Shown here piece by piece: positions 1 to 13,482 of a DNA stretch of 64,000 bases. The position numbers and the translations under genes were made by a program. Under the pieces are notes generated by a model. It was not told where the DNA came from. It saw only the letters and a list, made by a program, of their open reading frames with translations, and made no database searches. The first letter of the stretch is position 1; every line of letters begins with the position of its first letter. This DNA comes from Monosporascus cannonballus (Eukaryota; Ascomycota; Sordariomycetes; Xylariales): the NCBI GenBank assembly GCA_004154925.1, contig QJNS01000007.1, forward strand, positions 248,001-312,000, given 5' to 3'.

Positions 1-2560
1 AGATAAAAAATAAAAGTATTTCGTAAATCTCCCGACGATTACGAAAATATTATGGTAATATATTGTTGTTGCTGCATTTTCATATTAAAAACTTAATAAT
101 GAAATTTATAATAATAAAAATATTTTAATCGTTTTAAACTAATCAATAATTATAATTTTCGTAAAATTTATATTATTATAAGCAAATTCTATTAAATAGC
201 TTCTATCAATGTCGTATTTTTTATATTATTATTTTTATTTTTAAAAATAATAAATGTATTAAAACTATGTTAAAGAGTTATATATTCTTATATATTTATA
301 TAATTATGACCTATATTCATACCGTAGTAAGTTTGTTTAGTATTTTTAAAAAGTTTGTCCTGTATCTAAGTCTTATTTTAATATATTTTATAAAATATAA
401 CGATTATTATTATAATTTACCATAAATACAAATATATTTTTTTAAAAATACTATATAAATTATATTAATTAATTTTTATGATTCTTTTCGAATTTAAGTA
501 TTTACTTTATATATTTATTCGGCCAGTTCTTATTCTTTCTTTCTTTGTTTAATAGAAATGAAATTATAATACGTTATTCTTTTACGTATTATAATGGTTG
601 TTTCGTATGTTTTCTGGTCGTAAGAAAATTAATAAAAATTTCTTTTATGAAATTTTGAATTTTAAAACCGTTATAATCGTGGCCAATAAATTTGTCATTT
701 TGGAATAACTTAATTAGATTTGATTTCTTTTGTAATTTATACGAAACGAATTCAATAAAATGTAATTTGCTTTAATTATTCCGTTATGTAATTATTACGT
801 TTAATGTATATTATCAAATATTAGTTTTTAATTTAAAGAAATGTATTAAATCGTATATAATTAATATTACTTTATTAATAATTATATTTTTAATATTTTA
901 AAACGTGTTTTATTTGTAATATTTATTTAACCCTTTTAAATAAAATTAATTAAAAATACAATACTTTCACAAAATTTTCTAATAAGTTTTTTCTAATAGT
1001 TAAAAAATTCAAAGATATTTATGTCCTTTTAATTATAATTAATCTCTATTATTTTACGATTATAACAACGTTTTTAAAGTTCATTTTAATATATTTTAAA
1101 TTAACAACATATTGCAGGCATTTTAGCTTCTATTTATAAAATTAATTTGTAATGCTATTAAAAATAATTTAAGGTTTTGTAATACTTCAAAGCCCTTACA
1201 AACGTATTTTATATCTATTTCTTTGTTTTTGAATAAATAAAAAAGTCGTCGAAAAATATAGTCTAAAAACGTTACAATATTTCCTTAATATAAAATTTAT
1301 TACATATTAAAAAGTGTTTAATATATTTACAAAATCATTTAAAATAAGTAAATATTCGAATAGTACTCATTTTATTTCATATATTCTTTATTTATATTTC
1401 TTTTTAATTTGGGAAAATTATATTCGTTTTTACTATCGAAATTTATAAATTATTTAATCTTATAAAACTAATTCTTTATTTTAATACTTAAAAGTAATAG
1501 TATTTGATGTTCAATAATTACATCGTTTAGTTACTAATAATTAATTATAAATCGAAATTTCATATTTCTGTTAAACACAAAAAAGTAAAATATTTTATAG
1601 ATAATTCTTTAAAACTTTTTTAAATACGTATAATATGTTTCCATTAAGGTTATATATAAGGTAAAACTTTGTAAATAAGCTTTTTTAAAATTTATTTTGT
1701 AATTCTATTTATTATACTTTAGTAATTTCGTATTAAGTGTTCTACTAACAACCTATTTATATTTTTAATATTATAAAAATAGACGAAATAAATTTTCATA
1801 TTTTTAAAATTATTATTTTAAATCGTTATTTCATTACTTAAACCTTATTTTAACAATAATAATACGTTATATTCTTTTAATATCTATTGATGTATATTTT
1901 CTATTTTAAATAATAAATTATCTATTATATTTTTATATTTGTATTTATGATTATTTCTAATAAATATGAAGATTTTTAGTCTTTTTTAATTAATAACTAC
2001 TTATAAAGCGAAAGCTAGTTAAATAACATTTTTATTAATTACAAATTTGTAGTAATATATTTATAAGATTTTTCAAATTATATCGTAATTCGTAAATTAA
2101 ATAATATCGAGATTAATTATTTAATATTGTTTTTAAGTAAAAATCTTGAAATAATTAATATTATATTGAACTTGTCAATTAATATTAAAAAAACTCTTAA
2201 CGTTTTATTTTTCTAAGTATGTAAGGTTGTACGTTGTATTTCTATGGAAATATGAATTTGTTAATAATATTTGATATAATATAAGTTTTAATTCAAAGCT
2301 TCGCAATTTATTATTACAGTGTATTAATACATTTTAATTCGTATATATAAAGTAATAAAGTTATTACTAATTTCTATTGTTATATTTAAAGCTTTTTTTA
2401 AAAATTACTTTTAATTCCTTTAACGTTTCGTTATTTTGCAACTGTTTTATATACACGTTCTTTCAAATTTTCTGTTGAATTTATTAAGTGTTATTTGTAT
2501 TTTTCCGAATAATATGTTAAATTATTATATTTACTATTCTTATTAATATATTTACCTTTT
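1..2560 (-). pseudogene. T1 pol remnant: integrase, RNase H, RT, protease
   Basis: Dead pol of T1, read right to left. It aligns by eye with T3: the integrase-core stretch at about 15-60 matches T3 8940-8985, the RT catalytic segment (reverse complement of the YLDD codons) is at about 1243-1275 against T3 10240-10275, and the protease lies at about 2250-2400 against T3 11250-11420. No frame stays open for more than a few dozen codons because of dense TAA/TAG. The offset between the two copies changes by only about 70 bp over 1.2 kb, so decay is mostly by substitution. No function remains. Confidence 0.8.
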
Positions 2561-2993
2561 TGTTATAATCTAACGGTCTTGGCCCTTTACGGACGGTCGG
2601 GGCCCTAAAGGAAACCAGCCCGCTCCACGCCAAGAAGTTACGTAACTGGCTTAATGGGCTCAAACGTTACCATTAGTTCAAGGACGTTAAGCTAGTTAAA
2701 CTATGGAAAGCTTAAAGGGGCTTAAGGGAACTTAATTAAATAAATATCTTTAAGTTAATCGAAAATACCTTAAGCCAGAATAAAAATATATACGTTTATT
2801 ATTTCCATAATTTAAATAATTTCAACTTATAGTATTAATCAATATCAATTATCTATAATATAAATTTTATATTTTTCTTATTTAGAAACTTAATTAAGTT
2901 ACTTTTTTTTATTACAAAATCCCATAATATTCCTATTAATACAAACCCGTACGATTAAGATTTAATAATTAATTAAACCTTTTAACTATTATA
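2561..2993 (+). repeat. T2 5' LTR (alpha U3)
   Basis: Starts TGTTATAATC and ends in a RIP-altered CA (TATA at 2990-2993). The U3 part (about 2561-2780) keeps the alpha signature GGTCTTGGCCC...GGGGCCC, which can form a GC-rich stem. From the TATA-like box near 2785 to the end it matches all other LTRs in the window. Length equals the 3' LTR exactly. Confidence 0.92.
2785..2794 (+). promoter_or_regulatory. LTR TATA-like box of T2
   Basis: AATATATACG lies at the point where the variable U3 ends and the segment conserved in all LTR types begins. The same motif (GGATATATACG in better copies, e.g. 61557-61567) occurs at the equivalent place in the LTRs of T1-T8. Position and conservation suggest the core promoter, with transcription starting just downstream. 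This is inference. Confidence 0.5.
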
Positions 2994-3049
2994 CGTTATC
3001 AATTTTTGTTTCATAATATCGTGAGATTTTAAGCAATATTACCGATATT

Positions 3050-5030
3050 ATATCTATAAACAAGCAACTCGAACAACCCATTTACCAAATCCTTAATTAC
3101 CCGGACACTAAAATGGAATCCAAGAAGAAAAAGGAAAAACCTCGCCTTTCTCGCGAAGAATTTTTTCGACGTGTAGATACTATAAACGAACGCATTATTT
3201 AACTTAAGAAAAACAATAATAATCTTATAACGTCCCTTTAAGCCGCCTATAAGAAACTTAAAAAAAAGCTTCCGAAACCGGAAAACCTTTTCGAACGAAC
3301 TGGATTAATTAAGTAAACTTTATTAAAAAACCAAAAAAGGTTTTAGAATTTCCTAAGCCAGAACTTTTTATCGAAACCTTAACCAAATTATAATTATTTT
3401 TAACTTAATACCGAATATATTTCGTATATTTTCCTATTCGATTAATTACGCTTATTATACGAATTAAGCTCGTAATCGGACGAATTACTAGAAATATAAG
3501 TATTTAATTTAAATTCGTTAAAATAAAAATATATTACTGTATTAATCGATAAACGAAAAACCGAAATAGTATAAATTTATAACGATTACGAATAATTCGA
3601 ATAAATATTAAGGAAAACTTTCGAAATAATATATAAAAAAACAAAAACGAAAATACAAATCTAATAATTATAATAAAAGAAAATCGGCATCCAATTACGG
3701 CAATAGGTTAATTCAGCTAGCCGCTAAGCTAAGTTAAGGACAAAAAGCATTAATAATTAAATTCTTCGACGGTTTAAAAAAGGAAATATAGGAAAAAACT
3801 TTTGATCTTAATTGGCCTAACTATTTGACGGATTACATTATGATAATAATCAAGATCGACGATCGACAATATACCTAACGTATTAAAGGCACTAAAAAAA
3901 ATAATAACAAACCCCGATATATGGCAAATATTAACGTTCTTCGACGCAATAACATTTTTTACGGCACAGAACCAGGACCTATGGAACTAAGAATTACTTA
4001 CAAAAAGGATTAAAACTAAATTAAATATTTTAATTATAATAAAATAAAATATAAAGCAGCATAATGCAAAGCACCTAAAAAGCCCCGTTAAGACAACTAA
4101 AAATCTGTATCTGAAAAACAATCTAAAAAAGAAATTAAAAAAACGGAGACAAACATATTAAAATAATTTGGCCTAAATACGTACCAGGCCCTCCATAACG
4201 AAAAGTTTAATAAGGAATACGAAAAACCAAAAAGCTAACTTAACAAATATCGCAAATACAACAAAAAAACATCACAAAAATAATTGCGTAAATACCAGGA
4301 TTAAATAAAAGAAATTTATGCCGGAACCTCTAATCTATACGGCAAAATATATTTCATATATTGTTAACGACGAAAATATCCTAAATACGAAGAATAAAAA
4401 TAATATATTTACGAACAAATTACCCGTATATATTATCAAAAATTCGATTTTCCAAACAGTACCTGAAATAACAAAAACGATAAATAATAATATTCATACC
4501 TTTGATCCATAACCTCAAAAGATATTCAGTAATTAGCCGAAACAAAAAGCTAGCCCGAAAAATAGTAAAAGTCGCAAAAAAGCATTTTTATTATTTCTAA
4601 TAATATAATTACCAAACGGAAAAGGAATTAATCTAGCATACAATAAAAAAGCATTGCTAAAAGGTTGTTACAAACCTCGATTTTTAATTAATATTTATTA
4701 CAAACCCTTACGAAAAAAAAGTTATTAAAAATATATTAATTCATAAAACTCTTTTTAAAATAACAATTAAGAAAACGTACACTAAGATATAATCGAAAAC
4801 ATAAAAAAACAAATTACATAATAAAAAGAAAAATTATAACAAAATCAAAAGCAAATAATATAACATAAAAAAACAATACGCCGGCAATAACGACAGATAT
4901 AACAGCTTAACGTATTAAACGAAAAAATATAGAGAAAATTCGATAAATTCGAACAAAAATTAAAAGAAAAAGGTTACCTATAAAAAAGCCGCGGGATAAC
5001 AAAACTCAAAAAAATCAAAAAGAACTTCCG
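3050..5030 (+). pseudogene. T2 gag with CCHC zinc knuckle
   Basis: Nucleocapsid/capsid precursor of T2, dead. The inferred start is ATA at 3050 (ATG in T5 and T7, at the same place in the leader). The N-terminus matches the T5 segment MFTSKQLEQPIYQIL and is followed by a lysine-rich coiled-coil-like stretch. A zinc knuckle of the form CX2CX4HX4C is readable at about 4018-4075, with cysteines partly changed to Tyr or lost. The stretch at 4318-4512 (starting MPEPLIYTAKY) is an open remnant of the gag-protease linker shared with T4 and T8. Numerous TAA codons replace CAA. No frame boundary between gag and pol can be placed, so they may have been one ORF. Confidence 0.8.
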
Positions 5031-6966
5031 AAAAAAGCTTTAAATGCAACGATAAAAGCCGTTAATAACCTTATCACTTTGGACATACAAATCGGAACGC
5101 ATTAATATACCGCAATAATAAACTACGGAACTTCAAACAGGAATTACATTATATCAAATATGGTTAATAAGTTCAAATTGCCATAAAAATATAAATTAAA
5201 ACCCTATATAACCCAAATACCGAAAGTTTGAAATTCGCTTATAATAACGGAAAATTCATATCCAAAATTAATCACCTCGAGATTTTTATTCAAAAACGAT
5301 ACCAAATAATTATTTTCGATATCGTATTATTTAGAAATTATAATATAATCTTAAAATTACCATATATACGCCAGTACGAAATCTTAATTAATAAAGAAAT
5401 TAACCAAATAAGGTTTACCTTACAGCTTATTAGCAAACAAAAAAAAGAATTAAAATCTCAACATTCGATCGGAAATAACGACAAATGCAGACATAATGGC
5501 ACGACAAAAACCTTATTACCCAAAGGGATAAAACACGAGAAAAAAAATAGATATCAGCAAAAAATACAACATATCGTTACTACCATCAAAACGAAACTAA
5601 AGTAATTAAATAACGATCTAAAATAACAGCAACCCCAAAAGTCAAAAGGCTTAACTAATATGCTACCATAATATTACAGAAACGAACGTTTTTTCAGAAA
5701 AGAGCTTAATACGAAATTAGTAAAATATAACAAATAAAATCATAAAATAATCCTTAAAAATATTTTCGACAAGGTTTTATCCCATTTACAACCTTAACGG
5801 AAACAAATTACGCATTTTCAAAGAATACCTGGAAAATCGGTTACAAAAAGGATAAATTCAACCTTCGAAATTACTAGCAAAATACCTAATATTCTTCGTA
5901 CCAAAAGAAAAACGAAAAATTACAACTTGTGGTTAATTATCCACAACTAAACAACATAACTATTAAAAATCAAATACCATTATCCTTAATCACATATATA
6001 AAAAACCAACTTTACGGAACCAAATAGTTTATAATATTCGATTTTAAGAATAAATATAACTTATCAAAATTAAAAAAAGATACAAATAAAAAATAACCTT
6101 TAAAACAAAATACGGATTATTTAAATACTTAATTACGCTAATAGGACGTACGAACGTATCAATAACCTTTTAACGAATAATAAATTATGTATTACGAAAA
6201 TATCTCGATATTTTCGTCGTTTACAATCTCGACGACATTCTTATCTTTTCAGAAACGGAAAAGGCATATGCAAAATATGTTTACAAAATTCTTTAAATTT
6301 TACAAAACGTAAAGTTACTTATTAACGCGGAAATAAATTAATTTTACATACAGGAAATAAAATATTTAAAATATATTATTACCTCAGGATATATCAAAAT
6401 AAACCCCAAAAAAGTCGCTGCAATTACAAAATAACAAACGCCAATTACGGTTAAGGAAATATAGATATTTTTTGGATTCGCCAATTATTACAAAAGGCTT
6501 AGTCGAAACTTGAGTAAAATAACTATACCTTTAACGAACCTTACGAAAAAAAAAGAATTCAAATGGACGCCAAATACGGAAAAAACGTTTCAAGATATCA
6601 AGAACGTAATTACCAGCGAACCAATATTAATCATATACGATCTAAACCGTTTTATTAAATTAAAAACCAATACTTCGGATTACGCATTAAATATAGCAAT
6701 CAGATAACAAAGTAATTAGGGCAAATTGCACCTTATTACATTCTTTTTATATAAGTTGAAAAAAGTTAAATTTAATTACAGTATTTTAAATAAAGGGTTT
6801 ATGGCCATTATTATGGCTTTTCAAAAATTTAAATATTTCTTAAAGGAAAATTTATATTAGATTAAAGTTTATACGGATGATCAAAATCTGACCTATCTTA
6901 TTACGACCAAAAAACTTACAAAACGATAATTTATATACGTAAAAAACTTGGCGATCTTCGACTTTA
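5031..6966 (+). pseudogene. T2 protease, reverse transcriptase and RNase H
   Basis: First part of T2 pol. The protease region lies at about 5080-5200, where the D-x-G active-site stretch is damaged (INYGTS). The segment 5228-5605 is a long open piece of the protease C-terminus and linker. RT lies at about 5850-6480. The catalytic loop reads Y-N-L-D-D-I at 6222-6239, so both metal-binding Asp codons survive. The stretch FFGFANYY...FS at about 6465-6515 and the open piece at 6510-6707 (TIPLTNLTKKKEFKW, then TSDYALN) mark the RT connection and RNase H start. YTDDQNLTYL at about 6870-6900 belongs to RNase H. The reading is cut at 6966 by T3. Confidence 0.88.
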
Positions 6967-7346
6967 TGTGACGGCTAGAGGGTTTAACTAACTATGAAAT
7001 CTTAGTCGTACGGGTTTATGTTGGCAGGAATATCGTGGGAATCTGAACAATAAATATAGTAATCGTATTACGTCTCGTAATACCAAAGGTACTTTGGGTA
7101 ACGATATTATATTGCAAGTTAAAGCTATCTAAATTATAGATATAAAAGTAGTTATATATATTGGTTCTTGGTATTACTGCTTATTTTTGCTTGATTATAT
7201 TTAATGAATTCTTGCTAAACAGTTATTTAATGCTGTTTAATCGTATTTAGCAGAGTTTTGCTAAATACCCGTTACGTAACCCGGGAGGTGGTCCGTATTA
7301 TCCTTATTAACCGTTTTTTAAGCCCGGAACTTGTCAGGTCGTAATA
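6967..7346 (-). repeat. T3 3' LTR (gamma U3)
   Basis: On the plus strand it reads TGTGACGGCTAGAGGGTTTA... and ends GGTCGTAATA, the reverse complement of TG..CA with one RIP change. The first 210 bp or so are the R-U5 segment shared by all elements. The rest (about 7165-7346) is U3 unlike the alpha and beta types, with short inverted repeats around CTAAACAG/CTGTTTA and TTTAGCA/TGCTAAA. Confidence 0.92.
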
Positions 7347-7376
7347 CGATTTCTTTTTTTCCTAAATCTTACCCTT
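7347..7376 (-). other. T3 polypurine tract
   Basis: On the minus strand a purine-rich run ending ATCG abuts the 3' LTR. The same arrangement (purine run, ATCG, LTR) is seen beside the 3' LTRs of T2, T4, T5, T6, T7 and T8. A polypurine tract primes plus-strand DNA synthesis, and its position fixes the element's orientation. Confidence 0.7.
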
Positions 7377-7417
7377 AAGATTTTATTTTTCCTAATAAGT
7401 ATTACTGGTTCTTTACG

Positions 7418-8032
7418 ATATCGGGTTGTATTGCTAAAAATTATCGTTAGGTCTTTTTTACTATTTGTCGGCAAAACCTATTTCTTATTTTCAACGATTT
7501 TAATTTTAAAATCATACCGTATTTCTTATATTTCTGCAAAGGTTAAAAATACGAAATAATAGAAAACGCTTCCAAATATAAAGCTTACGTTAAACGTAAA
7601 TATCCTTATAACGGAACTAATATTTCTTTTCTTTTCTGGAAAACATTTGGGCCGAAAATTAATACTTAAAACGAAAAAGAATTTTCACAAAAAAAACGTT
7701 TTTTGGAATTGCCAAAACGTTATTAGCAGGAAATAAATAAAACTATGGTACGTTTAATCCGTTTTCAGAAACAAAAAGCTTTTTTTCGCTTAAATGGAAT
7801 AAAAATAATATAATGGAAATTATAATCGTTCGAAAAGCTAGAAAAACAAAAACGCCAAAAGCAGGTTATCGCCGAAGCTTTTATAACCGTATTAATTCCT
7901 CCCATTAATCTCGTAAATTAATCTGGTATCGGCGATACCGATTAGTCCGTTAAAAACATTAATTAAAACGCCATTATTTCTGGTAATGCTGTCGTTATTG
8001 GTAAAAATTCGTTAATAAGCGTTAAACGCTAA
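7418..8032 (+). pseudogene. T3 antisense ORF: double CX2CX6C cluster plus coiled coil
   Basis: Runs opposite to and converges on T3 pol. From the inferred start (ATA for ATG, followed by SG) to TAA at 8030-8032 it is 205 codons in one unbroken frame. About nine in-frame stops are all explainable as CAA/CAG or TGG changed by RIP. Cysteine positions (several now Tyr, TGT to TAT) start at 7520-7522 and fit CX2CX6CX8CX2CX6C. The second cluster ends KYPYNG near 7613. A Lys/Gln/Leu-rich segment follows (RLIRFQKQKAFF near 7747-7785), then a Glu/Lys/Gln repeat, then a C-terminal I-N-x-N-A...VVIG motif. The spacing resembles Zn(II)2Cys6 binuclear clusters. From memory it also resembles Cys-rich coiled-coil hypothetical proteins that are common in fungal genomes. 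Function unknown. Confidence 0.75.
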
Positions 8033-11000
8033 TAAGGTTTTAAACAGCTTCCTAAATATTTTCGGAATCCGGATGTTTTTTATTTAATTAGGTACTAAAT
8101 GAATCCGTTTTGTTTTCGCATATCGAAAATCTTTTTTTCCTTATATACTTATTCGTCTTATATTTCTATATCGTTTTATATCGTCTGTACTTTAATTATA
8201 TCTGCTGTTAATTCGAATAAAAAAACGTAAAAAAGTAAATAAAATTCAAGTTTTAGTAGATATTTTAATTAGTAATTATTTTCTGAGATTTCTTTTGGCG
8301 ATTTTAGATAAACCGATATACTTAAATTCAAGTTTTTTATCAAGTCGTTTTATTTAAGTATTTTATATAACGAAGAAAACCATTTTCTCTTTTTCGAAAA
8401 TTAATCCCTTTAATTTGTTCTGATTACAATATTTATTTATTTAATTTCGTACGACTTCTAATTTTATTTTGATTTATTAATATAATTATCATAATCTTTT
8501 TAACGTAAACATTATTTTAACATTAATTAAACCCTTATTACGTACTTTTTTATAAATCTTTGGAATAAAACCAAAATTTGTATTTACAGATATCATCTTA
8601 ATCGTGTCGTAATAACTAGTATTATATACCAATTATGCCATTAACAATTTCTTAACTTAACTATTCTATTCGTAATTAATATAATATTATAAATAATGTG
8701 TTAAAATTTAGTTTATTTATTTTATTTGTTTATCGGTTTAAAATCTAAATACGTTAAATAATTTATGATTTATACCAATTTGTATTATAAAACCTTGCTA
8801 AACATTAATACAAATATCGATCCTGTATTTAATAAAATATTTATTAATAATCCGTATATATTAAATATATATCTAAAGAAAATATATACTAATTATTTGA
8901 GATTTATGTTTTCGTAACATAGTAAAAAATAAGAAAGTTTCATAAATCGATCCACGATTACGAAACTGCTATCGTAATATATTTTTATAACTAAATCTTT
9001 TAACATAAAAAAATTAATAATAAAGTGAAATATAACTAAATACTATAATCGTTTTGCAACTAATAATAATTATAATTTCCCTTATAGCATATGTCGTCGA
9101 GCTTTTGTTTTGGCGCAAATATCGCATTACTATATAATTTTCTGTAATATTATTTTCATTTTAAAATAATAATATATACGTTAAAGCCGTTTTAAAATAT
9201 TATCGGTCACTGGATATCCGTATAACGGATATTGGTATATTTCTCTTTTTAAATCCTTTTAACATTCCTTTAAAATTTATATCTTATTTATTTTTAAATT
9301 TTTAAATAACCGTCGTTATATTATTAAATGCTTTAATGCATATTATAAAGTACTGCCCGAATTATCGTAATTTATCACAAACCTAAATATCCTTTTATAA
9401 TAATATCGAAAATTATATAGCTAATTTTAATCAATTTTCTTTCAAAGTCTAATTGCTTACTTAAGGTATCTGCTCTGCTAATTTTTAAGAGTCTTTTATG
9501 GATAATAACGAAACCGAAATTTGCCAATTTTTCCGTATACCGAAATTATTATCCTATAAGTTTCTTAATCGTAATAAAACGGATAAAATTTTAATTATCC
9601 GTATAAATCTTAGCCTAATTAAAATTCCCTTTTAAAAATACTTAAACTTTTTAAATGTTACAATAATAACAATAAATTTCTTTTTTAAAATACCGTAATT
9701 AAATTCGGCTTTTTTTAGCTTACATAAAAAAATATAATAAGGTGCAATTTGCCTGAATTATTTCACTATCCGATTATTACGCTTAATGCATAATTCGAAA
9801 TATCGGTTTTTAATTTAACGGGGTGGTTTAAGTCGTACATAATTAATATTGGTTCGTTAATAATCGTATTTTTAATATTCTAAAACGCCTTTTCCGTATC
9901 CGGCGTCCATTTAAATTTTTTTCTTTTTTCGTAAAATTCGTTAAAAATATAATTATTTTACTAAAGTTTCAAATAAAATTTCGGTAATAATTGGCGAATT
10001 TAAGGAATACCTGTACCTTTTAAACTATAATTAACGTTTGCCATTTTATAGCTGCAGCGATTTTACTTAAGGTCCTTCCTAATATGTTCTGGGGTAATAA
10101 TATATCTCCGATATTCTAGTTTCTATATATAAAACTAATTCTTTTTTACGTTAATAAATAATTTTACTTTTTATAAAAATTTAAAAACATTATAAACGTG
10201 TCTTATATATATTTTTTTTCGTTTTTAAGAAAATAGGAATGTCGTCGAAATAATAAACGACGAAAATAGTAAAATATTTTTATAGCATTTAATTTATCAT
10301 CCATGAGAAAATTACTGGTACGTTCGTAAATCCTATTAGTTTAACTAAATACTTGAATAATCCGTATTTCGTTTTAAAAGTAATTTTTTATTCGTATTCT
10401 TTTTTTAATTTTAATAAGGTTATATGTATCTTTAAAATCGAATATTATATATTACTTAGTTCCGTATAATCGGTTTTTTATTTCTATAATTAAAACTCAT
10501 AATATTCTAGTTTTAATAGTGATATCGTTTAGTTACCGATAATCGATTGCAAATCGCAATTTTTCATTTTCTTAAGTACAAAAAATATAAGGTATTTTAT
10601 TAATAATTTTGAAAGTTAAATTTATTTTTTTAACTAATTTTCCAGGTATTTGCTAAAGGTACTTAATTCGGTTCTATTAAAGTTGTAAATAGGATAGAAA
10701 TTCGTCAAAAATCTTTTTTTAAGAATTATTTCATAGTTTTATTCGCTGTATTTTGGTAATTTCGTATTGAATTTGTTTTTAAAAAATTACTTCTATTTTT
10801 CATATTATAATAACATGTTAATTAAATCTTTTAACTGTTAGGGCTATTATTTTAGGCCCTTGTTTAATTGCTTTAATATCGTTTTAATAATAATAACGAT
10901 ATATCATATTTTTCTTTAATACTCGTTTTTTTCTTATATTTTATCCCTTTAAGTAATAAGATTTCTATGGTATTCTTATACCTACATTCGCTACTATTTT

Positions 11001-11550
11001 CGATCAAATATTAAAATTTTAATTTCTTTTATTTATTAATAAGATATATGGTAAACCATACCTGGCTAATCCATTTATTAATCAAAATTCCGTATTAACG
11101 TATCCATAATAATCCTAAAATAATATCGTAATTCCCAAATAAAGTGATATCGAAATTAACCATTTAATATCGTCCTTAAACAAAAATCTCGAAATAATTA
11201 ATTTCGCATATAATTTTCCCGTTATCATAAACGAATTCCTAATTTTCGGCATTAGTCGTTATATAAGGTTTTAACTTATATCTCTATAACAGTCTAAGCT
11301 TATTAACAATATCCGGTACAATATATTTTCAGCGCACAGCTCCGTAATCCATTATTACGATATACCAATATGTTCTGATTCGTATATCCAAAGTAATGAA
11401 ATTATTAACGGCTCTTATCGTCGTGTTTAAAGCCTTTTTCGAAAATTCCCTTTAACTTCTTTAGGTTTCGTTATCATATGGCTTTTTTATAAGTAACCTT
11501 TTTCTTTTAATTCTTATTGAAATTTATTAAACCTTATTTATATTTCTTCG
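8000..11550 (-). pseudogene. T3 pol: protease, RT, RNase H, integrase, chromodomain
   Basis: Read right to left. Protease lies about 11300-11480. RT follows, with its catalytic YFDD (consensus YLDD) as the reverse complement of 10241-10252. RNase H is about 9480-9930, with an IYTD-like motif near 9595-9612. Integrase is about 8200-9400 and the core lies near 8900-8990. The chromodomain is about 8035-8180 (a K.NPDSENIWE-like stretch near 8050-8085). The pol C-terminus runs into the antisense ORF, so the two genes overlap tail to tail. Stop codons of RIP type occur throughout, and the protein is not made. Confidence 0.85.
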
Positions 11551-13425
11551 TTTAATGCGTTAAACCGCTGCATTTATTGTTATTACAGGCGTATAATTCT
11601 TTTAAATTATATTAATTATTCTTAATTTTGCTGGAATTTCTTTTTTTATCGGGTAAATTATTTTCTTATATATGCGATTATATCCCATTATTTATTATGT
11701 TAATTATCGTTTTAAAGTTCTTTTATAAATTAACGTATTTTTTCCTTAATCATAATTCTTTTCGTTAGGGTTTATAATATATATTTTTTAACAATAAAAA
11801 TTTATAATAACTCTTTTAACAATATTTTTAATTATATGCTAAATTAAGATTCTTTCCGTTTAGTAATCATATTATTAATAATAATAAAAAAGTCCTATTA
11901 CTGGTATTATTTTCCATTAAACCAGCTTTTTATTTCGGCTAGTTATTAAATATCTTCCAGGATTATAAATCAAAAATATTAATATCATTATTTATTATTT
12001 TTGTTATTTTTAGTACGGATTGGAAAATCGAATCTTATATACTATATACAAATAATCCGGCCGTAAATATATTATTTTTATTTTTAGTAATTGGAATATC
12101 CTTATTATTGACAATATATAATATGTATTCTGCCCTATCGATTAAGGGTTTCGGGACAAACCTTTTTTATTTATTTCTGGTATTTGCGTAATTATCCTTA
12201 TAATACTTTTTGTTATATTCGCAATATTTATTAAGCGAACTTCCTAATTTCTTTTATTCCTTATTAGAGTTTTCGTTATAGGAGGCCTAATACGTACTTA
12301 GGCTGAATTATGTTAATAAGTTTATTTTTCTTTTTTTAATTCTTTCTAGACTATCCCTTAGGTATTGGTTTTTAATCGTTTTAACGGGGTTTCTTAGGTA
12401 TCTTATACCACGTTACCTTATGTCCTGTTTTATTATAATTATAACATTTGGTCTAGTTTCAATTTTTCTTATTAATAACTTTTAGTTCTATAAATCCTAA
12501 TTTTGTTCGGTAAAAAATATTATTATGTCGAAAAACGTTATTATTAACTATATATCGGGATTTGTTATTATTTTTTCCTTTAGTACTTTTAATATGCCAG
12601 ATATATTATCGGTTGTCGATCTTAACTATTATAACGATATAATCTAATAAATAATTAGATTGATATAATTTAGAATATTCCCTTTATATTTCCTTTTTTA
12701 GGCCGTCGAAAAATTTAACTATTAATATTTTTATTCCCAATTTAATTTATCGGCTAATTAAATTAACATATTACCGGAACTAGATATTAATACTTTTTAT
12801 CGTAAGTATTAAATTCATATATCGGTTTTTATTTTTTCGTTTATGATTCCGAAAACTTTTATTAATATTTATTCGAATTATTCGTAATCGCTATAAATTT
12901 ATCTTATTTTTATATTTTGTTTTTCGATTAATAAAATAACGTATTCCTTTATAATAAGTTTGCATTAAACAACCGTATTTCTGGTAAATTATCGGATTGT
13001 AAATTTAATTTACATAATAAATGTAATTAATCGAATAAAAAGCTATCCGAAATATATGTCAAATTAAATTAAAAATAATTACTACTTAATTACAATTCCG
13101 TCGAAAGATTCTAGTTTACGAAATTTAAAAACTTTTTTTTTAATTTTTTAATAACGTTTAACTAAATAAACAGGTTCGCTTAAAAATTTTCCTCGATTTC
13201 AGGAACTTTTTTTTCTTACATTTCTTATAGGCGGTTTAAAAAACGTTATAAAATTATTGTGATCTTTTTCAAATTAAATAATATATTTATTTGTGATATC
13301 CAGGCGTTAAAAACTTCTTTGTAAGAAAAATATAGTTTTTCCTTTTTTTTTCTCGTATTTTAATTTAATATTGGAGTAATTAAAAATATGGTAAAGAGGT
13401 TATTCGAGCTATCTGCTAATAGATA
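11550..13425 (-). pseudogene. T3 gag with zinc knuckle
   Basis: Minus-strand gag with an inferred start at about 13425 (ATA for ATG). The N-terminal part (13100-13425) is Lys/Glu-rich and coiled-coil-like as in the sister elements. The CCHC zinc knuckle lies at about 12385-12460, where GHK and a following Pro-Lys-Lys-Pro are recognisable and the first two cysteines are partly Tyr. The linker to protease (11600-12330) matches the T2 open segment at 4318-4512 on the opposite strand. Many TAA/TAG. Confidence 0.8.
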
Positions 13426-13482
13426 TAATATCGGCGATATTACTTAAATTTTAATGATATTATTAAATAAAACTTTGTAACA

